A stretch of DNA of 64,000 nt from NCBI RefSeq assembly GCF_000524195.1, contig NW_020170386.1:1326105-1390104 (forward strand), given 5' to 3'. This DNA is from Echinococcus granulosus. Its lineage: Eukaryota > Platyhelminthes > Cestoda > Cyclophyllidea > Taeniidae. Positions 1 to 13,500 of the stretch are shown here, in pieces. Numbering within the stretch: position 1 is the stretch's first letter; each line of letters starts with the position of its first letter. The translations under genes and the position numbers were made by a program. The notes beneath the pieces are model-generated. The model was given only the letters and a program-made list of their open reading frames with translations, had not been told where the DNA came from and searched no databases.

Positions 1-2466
1 GACCTGTACTACGAACGCAAATGCTTTTGCCTGTCTTTTTTGTGCAAATGAATCCATTGGCTCTACCGCATGAACTGATTTAGCCATTTTAGGGCCAAGT
101 TACTTCCTCATCATACTTGGTGCATTGCGAATTGGGTTAGCTTAAACCGCCTCAGTTTTCAAGCGTTCTAGGAGTCGTGAAGGAGGACTTCGACGTGTAC
201 TGCATTCGTGAACGCTAGCTTTTATACACTGTTTTCCCATTCACTAAAGGCACAAACGGTAAAGCTAACGGTCCTCACTAATGCTTGGGCTCTACTGCAC
301 TGCTCGCCCTCAAGATCAAAGCAAACCCTTTTGAATCTTGGCGACATGTTCACACGCATTGACGTACTCACATCCCGTGTTGCACTATTTCCAAACTTTC
401 CGTTCTGTATGAATACCAGGGCTGTCAGTTTGAATTCCTGTTTGTACGGCCTTCTGGTAGATCGGAGTTTGTAAGAGTACTAAATTAAAGATTACCATTT
501 CTAGACTTGATTAATCATTTTGTCGGGACGGTAGACACTAAGCTGAGCTCGGGACAATGAACAAAATTATATTTTTTTCATTGCTACGTTGGAGATTATT
601 TTCTTTCCTAAGTAATCTTTGCTATTTATAGTATCGTCTGGTACGGAGGAGATTTAGCCTATGCGGATAGTACTCCGCGACGAGTGCACTGTGTGCGCCA
701 ATGAGAGAGCCGTCCGGTAAAAGACAAGCTTTAAAGTACTTTCACGAAATTGGTATTCTGTATCTATTCCTCTGCCCCTTGCTCAGCCGTCTCTGTAGGT
801 TTCGTTAGTAGAGACGTGGAGGATGAATCGTTTGCTTACGTGAATAGCATCCTCTCGCAAATACCGCATATGATTCTGTAATTGACTTTTTTCAAACCAT
901 TCAAGTGTGACCCAGTTTCACTCGTTAGTAAGCTTATAAAACAGGGGATTAGAGTACTTGTCAGATGCCGACGGAATTGTAATCCTTCTACTGGGGGTCT
1001 TGGCCGAATCAACCGCCTGCTGCAGCTGCCTTCTTTCTGTAACGTTAGAGTTCAGTAACTAAATGTGAAAATTGGGGAGTTTGTCCTTCCAGATGGGGTT
1101 AGCCCGTCGCTGCTGTCAACGTCGTCTTCCTTGAAGTTGCAATGAGTCGTGACGGTTCGGAGGACCACCTTCTGTTTGCGTACAGAAGGGGTGAGAGGCT
1201 AGTTGCATGGCTCTCGTTACTTACATATGAGAAAAGACGTTATTAATTCCTGCGTAAAATACCAGATGTTAGAAAGTGAATCTACTTTACAATTCCTTTA
1301 GGCTGCAGTGGTGATCCGAACCGACACATTATCGTCCCAAAAATTGTTTAAATCTATGTGGACTAAGAAACTTAATCCGATGAAGAAGATGGGCAATGCA
1401 AATGTCAAATGCTAGCACGCGGTGGTATGGTATTTTGCTTAACTGTATTTAACTACACGGGCACTTCAGTCTCCCCAGGTTATGATTACACTTTGCAGTG
1501 TGACCTTCGAGCCATGCTAATGGCCTCCAAGTACTTCTGTACACTGGTAGGATGCATTACGATTTGTTACTGCTGCAGGGAAGGGTCAAGCACAGCATTG
1601 GTGTTAACGGTAAACAGACCCGATCCAAATGTACGAATATCCTGATTTCAGTAGCTGAATAGAACAGGGGTACCTGCTGCGAATAGCTGAGCCTATAAAG
1701 ACTCCTAACAGGATGGGTAAAGCTGACGTCTACCTTCGGCGACTATCCCAATCTCTTGTTCTGCAAGGAGATTATTAACACTTAAATCAACGGACGAGCT
1801 CGTTGTAGATCTATGTGACGAGGTTAATTGCTTGAGCAAGCGACACTTCCAAGTACTTATTTGATGATTGTGATCTAGATGGGCAGCTGGGCAGCACTGA
1901 AATGGGGGCAAAGTGGCTGTGAGGAGTAGTTGCGAGATGTCTGTCCCGTGAAGCTACCGCAAACCGTCTTCAATTAAATGGCTCCGCTTTTAGGCCAATT
2001 TTCCCAAGGCTGGTGAAGGGCAACCACGATGTGCGCCATCATTCACCCTTGAGCCCCGTGTAGGCAGTACAGTCTCCATCTGCTATTGCAGTTCCAAAGG
2101 AAGACGAATACCATACTACGATGAGACTGTCGGGATACTTCGGTGACCTTGGGGTCAAATGCATTCGCGAATGCACGAAATCTGTTGGTTGGTGTTCGTG
2201 GTTTGTAGGTGGTATCAATGGCACCAACTACGTTACGATGGGCAGTACAGGAGAATATCTAGGAGTTGGGGTTATGTGGTGGTTTGATGTTTTGGCTCAA
2301 CCGGGTGTTTAACTGTGCGGTCAATGCGAATTCTTACGACTCGTACTTCCACTCTGCGGCATGCCCTTGAGGCATTTTATGACCCCCAGCTTCTCCGTGT
2401 GTTAGTCGTATAGCATTCTATAATGCTTTGGCTTATTACAACTTCAGAAGAGATTTGAGGCGCTAC
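1..2466. other. Upstream intergenic stretch without a recognisable gene
   Basis: Open frames here are all under 100 codons on both strands. None shows a domain, an exon with matching splice sites, or a resemblance to a family I know. Base composition is mixed and no tandem array is visible. A 16-bp palindrome sits at 2160-2175. The stretch probably belongs to the 5' region of TCERG1 or to the end of a gene outside the window, but nothing in it proves either. Confidence 0.5.
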
Positions 2467-2652
2467 TGTAGCGTCCCGAGACTCCCTGAAGACGAAACAC
2501 TCGGGCAGAATATATATTCAGCGCGGAGAAGGTGTCCGGGCTATTGGCATGGCCCAAAAGGCCGGCCCACCCAGCTGGGTACAAGGGGGCTAATTCAAAG
2601 TACAAAGGTCGCGCCTCACCAAAACCAAGGGATAAACCACTATTGTATTACA
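2467..2652 (+). repeat. Solo LTR-like repeat, copy 1, with 4-bp target duplication
   Basis: A 186-bp unit begins TGTAGCGTCCCG and ends TTACA, so it has TG...CA ends within a short TGTA/TACA inverted terminus. It is flanked by CTAC at 2463-2466 and CTAC at 2653-2656, a perfect 4-bp target-site duplication. Related copies occur at 20964, 21540, 22210 and 36848, with older ones at 22142 and 35988. The unit has a TATATA stretch near its 5' third and a GGCC...GGCC hairpin in the middle. No ORF or internal domain is attached, so it reads as a solo LTR of a non-autonomous LTR element. Taeniid tapeworms carry such TRIM elements; assignment to that family is inference. Confidence 0.8.
2511..2517 (+). 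promoter_or_regulatory. TATA-like box inside LTR copy 1
   Basis: TATATAT lies about 45 bp from the 5' end of the repeat, in the sense orientation of TCERG1 and about 490 bp before its start codon. Other copies have the same or a longer TA run at the matching place, as expected for an LTR promoter. Activity is inferred, not shown. Confidence 0.3.
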
Positions 2653-2999
2653 CTACAGTTGCGCGCGTGGATAGGGCTGATTTGGGCTGCATGGTTATAA
2701 TGCCACAAAAGGTAAGGTTGCAAACTTAAAATTAAAATTCTGAGCTTCCAGGTATTAAACATGGTATATTTATTGGAACGTTAATTTGCATTTTGCTTTT
2801 GATTTTTTTAGGAGAGAAAGAGATCGTTGCTTGCGTAGGCAAGGTCGTAAAAGATATCAATTGAAAAAAAAATGATATTAATACTAAGATACCCATAAGA
2901 ATTAGTTGCAGGGGGCAGATTTGCAATGGGATTTTTATTTGAAACGACACTTCTTTGTTTGAACGCGTCGATCCAACAGCTTGTTTCGTTTGTGTCAAG
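2653..2999. other. TCERG1 5' flank
   Basis: About 350 bp lie between LTR copy 1 and the TCERG1 start codon. The stretch is AT-rich at first (2740-2900) and of mixed composition from about 2940. No TATA box in a convincing place and no second gene are visible. It probably holds the 5' untranslated region. Confidence 0.4.
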
Positions 3000-5900
3000 A
3001 TGTCCGATGAAGGTGTTGTTCCCGGGGAGGTTGTTGAGCGTGTTAATGAGGAGGATGAGCCACAGAGTCCTCAGTCGAAGCAGTCAATGCCGATATTCAG
3101 GTAAGGAGCTGGTCAGTTTACTACACCGTTCAATAGTCCCGCTCAGAGCGTTCACCGGCCTGGTATGCCCCAGTCATTTCGTCTTGGCATGAGGCCACCC
3201 ATCATGCCACCGATGGGCTGTCGTGGTCCGGTGATACGAGGGCCGCGTCCCATGGGCATGAGGTACAAATTTGGTTTAAATAACGTCATGCTGTAGAGTT
3301 GGCCCACTTGGTATGCGGCCCCCTGGAATGCCAGGGTACAGGGGTCCACCTAGGCCTTTTGATGGGCCACCGCGACCTTTTGACATTTCACATAGAGGGC
3401 CTCCTAGGTACCCTCCACAGCGTTTTCCGATTAGAATGAGTGAAGGTGACCCTAGTGGTGAGAATATGGATGGCTACTATGATCAGGAATGTTTTCCGGA
3501 AGATTTTCAACAAATGCCGCCGGGCATCCGTCCTCGTGTTCCACCACCTCCAAGGGGCTTTGGGCCACCACCTGGACCATTCCTGGGTGGTCCTCCGTGC
3601 CCAAGACCGATGATGAACGGAGGTCCGAATGTGCCCGAAATGGGACCACCGGGTTATGGTCCGCCAAGAGCAGGCTATATGGCGCCCCCCAGAAGTGTTC
3701 CTCCCCCTGGAGGCACTTATCCGCCGGGATCGCCCAATGGGCAAGGCGTTCCACCGTATGATGGTATTACTACTTTTTGCTGATACCTTTTGCCGAGTAT
3801 TTTATTCTTATGGTTACTAAGTTATACTTGCGTAATTTAGGTCAATCGGGAGCGCCACCACCGACTGGTGCACCTTCGCATCAGTATGGAATGCCATCAC
3901 AGTCTAGTGTTTCAGCAGGCGGCGACATGTCACAGCCAGCGCAAGAAGTTGATGCTTCTTCTAGCGGTATGCCACAAACTGGTGGACCGCTTTTACCATC
4001 TGGACCGTCTGACGGCGACGTATCATCTACCATTCATTCTGGGCAAATGCCACCTAGTTCCATGCCACCATACCCAATTCCGCCCTATGGCACCTCACAA
4101 GGCGTTTATCAACCGGGAGTGTCGTCATTGCCGAGCGGGCCGCCGGGATCCTTCATGCCAATGGCTTTTCCACCATCAGCAGTTCCACCTATGATGCACG
4201 CTGGGCCCATGGGGATGTACAACATGCCACCACCTTCACAGCGTGGGATGCCGCCGAGCAACTTCCCTGGTGTACCACCCCTACCTGGACAGCCACCAGT
4301 ACAGTCTTTGGGAGCCTCAGCTCCATCTTCCAATTCCAAGGAGGAAATATGGATTGAAAATGTCGCTGCGGATGGCAAGGTCTACTACTACAATATGCAC
4401 AGCCGCGAAACGCGATGGGATCGTCCTGACAGTGTTACTATAATCAGGCAAGGTGATGTTGAAAAACCAGGAAATGTTCCTTCATCACAAGCTCCTGCTG
4501 TTAGTCAACCCTCGAGCATTCCAATCCAAGCGAATCCGCTACCTGTGAAGCCGCCTGATGTTGCTGCATGGACTGAGTACCAGAGTGGTGATGGCAAATC
4601 CTACTTCCACAACAGTCAAACAGGTCAAACAACATGGGAGAAGCCGCAGGTTCTCATCGATTGGGAAGGTGCGGGTCCGTATTTTTGAAGATGATCGGTT
4701 TTTGTCGGTCCACCTTGGCGTTCGTTTGCAGTTTTTTAGATATGGATGTAGCTTTGAGAACCTCATTTTCTGCCTTGTCTTTTGTCCAGGTGGATCCAAA
4801 GATATGGGTGACCCGCAGTCGAAGACATCGGTTGCGCCGGCACCGTCCACAAACTCGCAAGACAAGGTGCGTATTTGCTAATTTTGACGTTGTGCTTGGA
4901 AGTAGCGGAAAAAAAGTCTCATTGAATAAAAGAAGTTGAGGCGTTTGGAAGCCTGCATCAAAATATAAAACCGCTGATATGATCTAGTGGAGACTAATAC
5001 TAGTGATCTGTTCTTGTGATAAATGCCTTAAGAGGAAATGTTTTCTATCTGGATAGCATTTAAATAAAAGTGACTTATCTGTAGACGTATGTATTATAGA
5101 TGTTGTTGGCCTGAGATTGCGGGTGATTTTCCTTGAATACTGTAGGTTGCATTTTTCGGTCGTGCTTCTGTTTGGATTACTGAACGCGTATTCCCATTTT
5201 GCAGCTCCACTCCGGTTCAAATGACATCTCCACGGACTCTAAGCCTTCCCAGAGTCAGCAATCATCGGTCGTTGAAAGGAAACCTGAGAGTTCATCTCGA
5301 CAGCCGACTGTGGAGCATCAGCTTGAACCCGAAAAGGAAAAGGAAGCAGAGCAAAAGGATACTAGCCGACCTATATCCAGTACAGCTGTTACCGGAACGC
5401 CATGGTGTGTGGTCTGGACTGGCGATGGTCGGGTCTTCTTTTTCAATCCTAGTAAACGCATTAGTGTTTGGGAAACGCCCGAGGAGCTGAAGGGTCGTGC
5501 GGATGTTGAGCGTTTGCTTGAGAAGCCGCCTAATGAGGAAAAGGATTCTATTGATGTCGACAACGAGAGATCCGGGACACCAGCGCCACAGGATCCTCCA
5601 ATCAAAAAGGCACGGTTGTAAGTTATTTCACGCAGAGCATTGGATTCCGAAGCCTTCGTCCTTCATGACCCTTGTTTTGCACAGAGAGGAGGCAACGACG
5701 AGGCGCCAAGTGGAAGCTCAGGACGTAACTTCGAGGACTGAAATGATGGTGGTGGACGAGGGAGCGAAGCAACACATTGGTGAACTGGCTACGATAGACA
5801 CGGCGAAGGAGGCATTTGAACGGGCCGCAAAGGATCAAGCTAGCCTACCGCTTGAAGTCCGCCTTCAGCAATTTCGACAGATGTTAATTGATAAGCAGGT

Positions 5901-8900
5901 GCGTGTTGTGGTCACAGAAAAGTTGTTTTTTTCCTCATGTTTTGATGCATTATCGTTTCAGGTATCGGCTTTCTCCACCTGGGACAAGGAATTGCATAAG
6001 ATTGTATTCGATCAGAGGTACCTCTTGCTCACTTGTGAAGAAAGAAAGCAGGCGTTCGAGGCATATGTAAGGGAGCGAGCAGAGGAAGAGCGACGTGAAA
6101 AGAAAAATAAAATGCGGGAAAAGAAGGAGGGGTTTAATGAGCTTCTCACAGGAGCCAATCTTAACCCAAAGTTAGTACTTTTATTTAGTGGCTTTATGTT
6201 TGCTGTTGCGTCGATCTTTGGTTTTTTGCTGCATTAGTCTGTAAGACTTTTTTAGAGCATTGAATGCTCCGTTTTAGAAGCCGCTGCGCTACATAGTTCT
6301 AAGCGAGACGTTTATGCGAGATATTACTTTGAAGCCCTGTCATATTTCAGGTCTTCATTCTCGGATTTCGCTTCAAAATATGGTCGAGATGAAAGATTTA
6401 AAGGTATAGAAAAGTCTCGCGAGCGGGAGTCCCTCTTCCAAGCTTTTCTTTCGGATTTGCGTCGTCGGGAAAAGGAAAAGTCGAGTCAGAAAGACAAAGT
6501 ATGTTTAACACTTAGGGTACCATACAACTGGTCGTTGTTTAAAAAAGCCTTTGGGTGTTTATCAGCAGCGACTAATTACGAAATATCTTTGGCATTGATG
6601 AGAATCACGATTCTCTGCGGGTTTCGATGTTCTAATTTTTTTGCTTTCACTTCATGGCGCATTTGAACTTTGCTTATATCTAGTGTCGTCACAATCCACC
6701 GTTAGGACAGTAATACAAGGCTTCGAGTTAGCGTGGTACATATTCGGAATGCGGTGTCAGATAAGTCTTTCCACAGGGGAATGTGTTAATATATCGTTAA
6801 AATAGACGCCTTTTTTACTATCATAATTTCAAAATCTGCATTTTACCCCGTAGACTGAAACTGGGCTCGTGCTTACTGGCATGGATAGGATCTTGTGCAA
6901 TTGCTTTTTTCTGGGGAAATTGCAGTTTTGCTGATCTAAATTTGATGATTATTTATTTAATCTCCAGAATTTCGTCCGGTAACTTTATATAAATGTGGTC
7001 AAGTTCACAAATTCGGCTTTTTTTACAGACCACTCAGGACAGATTTCTTATCTATATGCCGGTCGCCAAGGGATTTTGTACAATCATCGTACAAACCGGA
7101 AAGACCGTGAAGGCTGAATTTGGTGTATGTTATAGCACTTTGGCTTATAACTGCGTTCAAACCAGCGAAATCTCAAGCTAGGCTGCATGCTGGTTTATCG
7201 GGGCTACAAAATTCTGGGCTATGTAGAATCTGTTGTATTAATACTGTAAAAGTAGCAGTTAAGTGGATAGTATATCAAGCAAACTTCCCTTTTTAACGCA
7301 CTGCAGCACAGCAAATTAACGGGCGATTAGTTTCCGGGAAATGCAACAGCAATCATCCGCATGAAGCAGACAGAAAACGAGTGCTTGGTTTGGTGGTGAG
7401 ACACGCAGTGGTCCACAGATCACCTCTGTGTTTGCGGAGGCCGTGAACCACACAACTCCGAAACTTCGTCTGTACGTCACTCCCCATCAATGGCTACTTG
7501 GGATTAACTCGCTCTCGTTAGCAGGTTTGTTTTGCTTCACAACCAAACTATCTGTGTGCTTGTGAGGTTCGCGAAAATTGTGGTGGCGTTTTCACAGGTG
7601 ATATCTTCGATTCCTGCACGTTGTAGCCTGAAGGCAATATTGTTAGAATGAATCTCCTTCCATTTCACCTGATTTGACAAGATAATATGCCGTCATTAAT
7701 TTCTCTGCTTCTCGGGGCTTCCGCAAAATTTATCTATCCTTCCTAGTCATTATAACCTATCGTGACCTACTGTAGCTTATACAGCTGCTTTTTAACGGTA
7801 GGCGCTCTTAGCCGCGACCAAGCGAAAAGACCGGGTTTTTGGTTCCGAAAGANNNNNNNNNNNNNNNNNNNNNNNNNNNNNNNNNNNNNNNNNNNNNNNN
7901 NNNNNNNNNNNNNNNNNNNNNNNNNNNNNNNNNNNNNNNNNNNNNNNNNNNNTTCTACCTTAATTTCACTTACGTTGTCCAGTTCTTAATGTTATTTCCA
8001 GCTTAAAAGGGTCTACATTTAATAGTAAGAAGTTTGCGGTGTGGTATATGCCTTGTGGTATTTTAAAGTACAGATCGCGAATTATTCGGGAGTTACGTTA
8101 AATGCAATTTTAGGTGAATGTTTAAAATTGTCGTCTCCTCGTATACTTGAAGCAAAGTCATTAAGCTAATTCGTATCTGCTATTTCGCAAAAGTTCGCCA
8201 ATGAGTGGGCTTTCGGATTACAGGTCCTCGGAAGGTGGACACTATTTGAGCCACCACCTTTTAAAATTTTGTTTATTCATGCGCATTTTTTATAGGTTAA
8301 GGCGGACTTCATCGCTCTCCTAAAAGAGCATAAATCAATATCTCGGCGCTCACATTGGTCCGGTGTGAAGAGGAAAATTGACTTTGATCCGCGTTATAGA
8401 GCGGTTGAGTCTTCAAGCCGTCGTGAAGATTGGTTCCGCGAATATATTCAGAAAATGGATGATGTAATTAACCCTTATTTTTAAGTGAACCTATTTAGTG
8501 TCATCTCCCATGCAAACTGCACTTAAGATATAGTTGCATACCTTAACTAGCGGTTAGCTTCTTCACACTATGAGTTTACTATGCTGCTGCGTGTTACAAG
8601 GCCTTCGTGACAAATTATGACTCACCTTACCGAAGATTTGATTTGACCTTTTAGGGAAAAGATAGCGCTTCTCGGGAGGATAGTGAAAAGCGGAAAGAGC
8701 GGGAGAAGCGCGAGCGACAGGAAGCTTCTTTACGCGAACGCAAGAAGGAAGTTGAGGAGGCTCGAACCAACTCAATGAGAGAGCGGGATCGTGAGCGTGA
8801 ATCTCATTTACGTCGAGAAGCTGAGGCCAACTTCAATGCCCTTCTAACCGACGCAATTAAATCAGAGATACTCTCATGGAAGGAGGCTAAAAAACTCCTT

Positions 8901-9776
8901 CGAAAAGACTCGAGATGGGATGGCATAGCAGATGTCCTGTCTAGGAGTGAACGTGAGAGCCTCTTCGACTCCTATACTGCTGGTCTCAGCAAGAAAGCTA
9001 AAGAAGCTTTTCTTAAGATTATCAATAGTAATGAATCGGTAGGTTGTTATAACTGCAAAGCCATTTTTTCAAATAACTTGACCGATTCGATTTTGGCTAC
9101 TCCTGCTTCAATAAACTTGCCCATATTTTTGCATATTTCTGTATTTCTGCACGTCCTACTTAAAGCTAATTTTCGCCGATTCCGTTGTTTTAGGCTCTTG
9201 TTTAAGTGCCGTTGTGCTCCTTACTGTTAGATTACATATTGGACTCCCTGGAAAGATGTGAAGGAGATCTTCAGGGACGACCCACGATTCGATAAGCTTC
9301 TTTCATCCGAGAAAAAATGGAAATCCGAATACCGTGATTGGGCCGGTGAACGCGAATCCAAGGCGAAGAACAATTTCGGTGAAATGTTGAAGGAAAAGAC
9401 CTCATTAATGTCATCGTGCGTCTATTTCTTCGGTGTTTGGCTAGTAGATTATGGTGTCCGGTTGGCATCGCACATGGGTAACCTGTAAACGATAGTCATG
9501 ATTTAGATGTTGCATGCAGCCTTCTTCATGCTTGGACTCCGCTCTTGGTGAATGTTTTTCAATCATTAGTATACATTTAACAGCCTTTGGAATTTGCTAA
9601 CATTTCTCTTACCTATGTTCTCTAATCGCCTTAGGGCAAAACGCCACTCCTCTGAAAACGATACGATGTTGGATGATGTTTTAAGCACCCTCAAGGCGGA
9701 CATTCGCTACAGGGCGTTAGAACCAAGTCAGTCCAAGGCTATGCTCGAGGAGTTCCTGCAGCGCCTCTCGGACTAA
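3000..9776 (+). CDS. TCERG1: Transcription elongation regulator 1 (TCERG1/CA150), 13 exons
   Basis: This nuclear protein couples RNA polymerase II elongation to splicing; its WW domains bind proline-rich splicing factors and its FF domains bind the phosphorylated polymerase tail. Exons: 3000-3100, 3137-3262, 3297-3763, 3841-4668, 4790-4866, 5205-5617, 5685-5898, 5962-6170, 6351-6498, 8296-8463, 8655-9038, 9231-9415, 9635-9776. The sum is 3462 nt, 1153 residues (human about 1098). Residues 1-390 are Pro/Gly/Met-rich. WW1 starts near W402 (EEIWIEN, then DGKVYYYN), WW2 near W475 (DGKSYFHN), and WW3 near residue 600 (GTPWCVVWTGDGRVFFFNP). Six FF repeats run from about 720 to 1150, including FSTWDKELHKIVFDQRYLLL, and FF6 ends at the stop codon. 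The start is the first ATG in frame with exon 1 (MSDEGVV). Introns 1 and 2 are only 36 and 34 nt. The 1.8-kb ninth intron contains an assembly gap. TACC follows 810 bp downstream on the same strand. Confidence 0.96.
7853..7952. other. Assembly gap (100 N) in TCERG1 intron 9
   Basis: Exactly 100 Ns, the usual placeholder for a gap of unknown size. It lies inside the 6499-8295 intron. FF2 ends before it and FF3 begins after it with no missing part, so no coding sequence need be lost. Confidence 0.98.
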
Positions 9777-9893
9777 AGCATGCTGTTTTTAACCCCATTG
9801 CGTTTGCAAACCCACTTTCTTGTGTTTTCTTTTTTGTTGTTGACTGCATGCATCCTGTGCGTCAGCACATGTATAAATTCATCTGAAACAGAA

Positions 9894-9899
9894 AATAAA
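9894..9899 (+). terminator. Probable TCERG1 polyadenylation signal
   Basis: AATAAA lies 118 nt after the TCERG1 stop codon and is the first canonical signal on this strand after the gene. A T-rich, GT-containing stretch follows. Confidence 0.6.
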
Positions 9900-10586
9900 C
9901 GAAAAAGAAATTGTTGAACGGCTTTGTTGGATTTTCCCCGTTGGTGTTTGACCTTGTTTATGTGTGCGGAGGGCTTGCTTACTGATCGTTCCTATTGCCG
10001 AGGTCTTAACTTTAGGGACGAGGTCTCAATTTCATTTTCTACTAAGCCGTCTTAATGGTTTCGTTCAGTGAGCTTCGGTGTTATTTTTTTTGGGTCTTTT
10101 GTCATTGTTTTTACGATCAGCGGCTGAAGTCTCAAGCTTGCCACAAAATTGGTTGCACCTGTATTTTTCGATATTGTGTACGGCAGGGAGGTTACGTAGG
10201 TGACTGGTTGTCCTGGAAGGTTTATTTCATTAGATATTTGTAAATGGTGCTGCCGTTTACTGCCGCACGCTCTGCTGATCCTTTGAGTTCTACACTCAGA
10301 TCTGATCTGAAATCCGAAGTAAATGTGATTTTATTGGACGTTTCATAACTATGGTTGTTATTGTGTCAGTGATGCATTTTCTGTTTGAGCTGGAGCAAGT
10401 GTGATTCATGGTGGCGAGCCAGATTTTCCTGATTTGCCTGTAACCTGAATCAGTTAACAGATTTACCTGCTCTGTATTTAAGTAGCAGTGAATCGGAATT
10501 TGAGAAATTGAGTGTCGATTTTACCCATGAATAGCTAGGGCAGCAATGCTCGTAGTTGCTACAATCTTTCTTTCATCCAGAGATAA
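9900..10586. other. Intergenic stretch TCERG1-TACC
   Basis: This should hold the end of the TCERG1 3' region and the TACC promoter and leader. It is T-rich with a short random ORF at 10055-10243. I see no repeat and no RNA gene. Confidence 0.4.
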
Positions 10587-13500
10587 GTGATGAGTGATCG
10601 TCCGAAGTCCACCCAGCTAACACCTGAGGAGATTGATCGGCTCCTGGCTGATTCTTTGCTATCTCTACACTGTGCTGACGACCCTGCGGTGTCCAAACCA
10701 CTGTGGGTTGCACCGGAAAGCACTCTCACTGAGGCTGATCTAGCTCTGCTTGATGAGACCGGCATGTGTGAACAGCCGTCTTCAGTGTGAGTTCACTTTT
10801 ATTCCTGACATCTGCCTGCTCATCGTTGAGTTCCGTGAAACGCCCTCGTTGGAATATGATTAAGTGAATGCATTCGGAGCATTATTAAATGAATGTAAAA
10901 TGAGATTTTCCCCACTTCCGCTTTGGCATCTGCTTTGAAGTAATTTTTTATTATCACTTCTCATATTGTGTTTACTCTCAATTTAATCTTTTACAAAATG
11001 ACTTCCACTCTTTGCGTTAGCAGAGCCATTGAAAAAGGACACAACGAGGACGTTATTCAAGAGGCCACGCGTGAGTCATCATGGACAGTTTGCTTTCGTG
11101 TTTAGCCTGTTGGAATGGCAAGCACTAAATGCAGGTCTATAATGATGATGTATCACATTGTCCTAGCTCCAATATTAATGAATTAAAATATTTAAGCAAC
11201 ACATTAACGTGAATAGAGTCAAGTTGGTGCATGCAAAGGCTCACTTCACATTATTGTTGGTGTTCTAGCTGGAACATGAAATACACTTATGTGTCGTCTT
11301 TGTGCTTAACTAATTATAACGCTAAAAACAGGTTCTGCAATACCCAAATGCTACATGCATTGTTGTACCATAGTCAAAATTGATTGATTTGCATATCTGG
11401 TAATAGGGTTCCATTTATAACAGCGCATTGGCAACTCACTTCAAACGATGGTAAATCCGGTGAATTAACTAAGGGATGGCGCTTTAGAAAGGGATAATAA
11501 ATTTTGTTGTAGGTTTTCTGATTTAATCAAAGTAGTTAATTCAGTAGTTCTTACTTTTCTCACCTTTTAGAGGCGTTGAGTTCGCAAAATGAACGAATCC
11601 CAGCAGCAATGGATAAAATCCCTCCAGATCATTTTGAAGCAGATTTTACTGCATCAGCTTCACCTACAGGTGACGCTCTGGTATCTGTGATGAAAACAAT
11701 CACTACCTATCATTAATGATCATGTCAGGTCAACTGATTAGCGATGCTCCATTGTTTCCTTAAGTTTTTGCACTGGCACTAGAAAACTAACTTACGTTTT
11801 ATTGCATGTACGTTGGTGAACCTCGTCATATCACCTACACTGGTGAAGTTACTTTATTCTCGGTCATTGAATTGCTTTTTCCGGTAATTTTTGTAGTGTT
11901 AATCATAGTCGAGTCATTGTTTTACATGGCCATATGTGAATAGATCTTTAAGGAAATGCTATTTGAGATATTTTGGGCTTGCACTAATTTTTTCCCAAGG
12001 CACTTAAGATGCATTCTGTGCGTGCTTTGCAAGGCATAACGGTAAACAGGACTGCAGAACTTGCCGTGTGAGTTTAACAATTCCAGCACTTATTTTGTTC
12101 AGCGTGATTACCGCCAAGCAATATTCTGGTGCTCCCAGTCATCTTTTTTCGATCAGCAAAGTTTGGTGGCTCCATTCCTATCGCGGTGGAACAAGTTTAC
12201 GTGATAGTTTTAGTTGAATATTTTCCCACCTGATTTTCATTCAACTGCCGAATTTAATATAGAAATATTGATGCAACCGGGCAAATATTTAGTTTCAGTT
12301 TCAGGTAAATGAGAAAAATAACTAAACACAACACACAGCGAACTTGTTACCGGGGTTGCGTGCAAACTAATACTGGGAACCCACACTATGCAAATGCTTC
12401 ACAAAGATGAGTTTTACTGGCTTATATCTGCCTTCGAAATGTTTTTTCATAAGCTTGCTAAACTCCGTTGTAAATTTTAGACCAATTTTCATTGTCTGCA
12501 TCCGTTTCTTCACCACTGCCTATAAGAGAAAAGTGAGTTCATTAATTTCATATTAATGTATCTTCCGATTGTTGTATTAATGTGAAGAAACGGACTTTAT
12601 CTTGGTATTCTGATTCGGGCTCCGGCCAAATAGAATGCCTGGCGGTGACTTCCAATCATCGAATTTTTTCACCATCTGACTGTGCTACGATTTCAGAGAA
12701 GGCGCAATTATTGTTTCTTATCTTAATCCACAGTCCTGGTCATCCAGGTTTTTCAACACAAAAAAGAAACAGTTTTTCCAAACTTGTTCACGGCTGGACC
12801 ACCCTCATGGGTCATCCCATCGCCGGTTCGATCTCGTCGCAGTTAACAACGTCACCTCAGTCAGTTTCCATTTTTTCGCCCCTTTTAACGCAAAGTTCAA
12901 AGCTCCTCACTGGTGTCGTCTCCTCCCTCCTCTCTCCCTGGGCATTGGCGTCGAGACAGATTGCCGAGATATCTGAACACAGTTTTGACGGCGTGGGACT
13001 TGTTCAAGATAGACCTTGTGAGGATAGTCTCATTAATGCATTTGAAAAGATTGGCATTGCAGACAGCTACTCAGAACATGATGACGGTATGTTTTCGGAA
13101 TCTCCCATCCTCCTGCCAACTCTTAATTTTACGTTCGAAATCAGTTCACTACGCCTAATTGATACCAGAAAGCTAAAATCCGTGGTTTGAACGATGTTTC
13201 CTAAACACCTCACATAACCCTTCAAAAGTAGCGCCTTTAATCGGTGTTAGGTAGAATAGCACTCTTGAGCTTTTGATTTGTTTATACTTCAAATTGTCCC
13301 AGCGGAAAATGTTGGAGCTTTATGGAATTATGCAATTCTGCACCTCTGCAGTGTTTTTCTCACCCAACCACGATCGTGACGAGACGAAGGGTGCTAGGAA
13401 TACATCGATATCGCCTTTGCCCGTCGTTCGTCTGCGCAGCGCGATGATGGAGGACACGCAATGTGGCCCGAACACTGAGTCCTCGGTCTATTCAGACGCC

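Noticed and set aside
208..1911. Several ORFs of 60-90 codons near the left edge
   Set aside because: No family resemblance, no splice structure linking them, and lengths typical of chance.
2160..2175. Perfect 16-bp palindrome TGCATTCGCGAATGCA
   Set aside because: About one such palindrome is expected by chance in 64 kb, and no related sites or repeats surround it.
2926..3192. Overlapping frame across TCERG1 exon 1 and intron 1
   Set aside because: It is in a different frame from the gene. The correct frame starts at the ATG of 3000 and joins exon 2 through a 36-nt intron.
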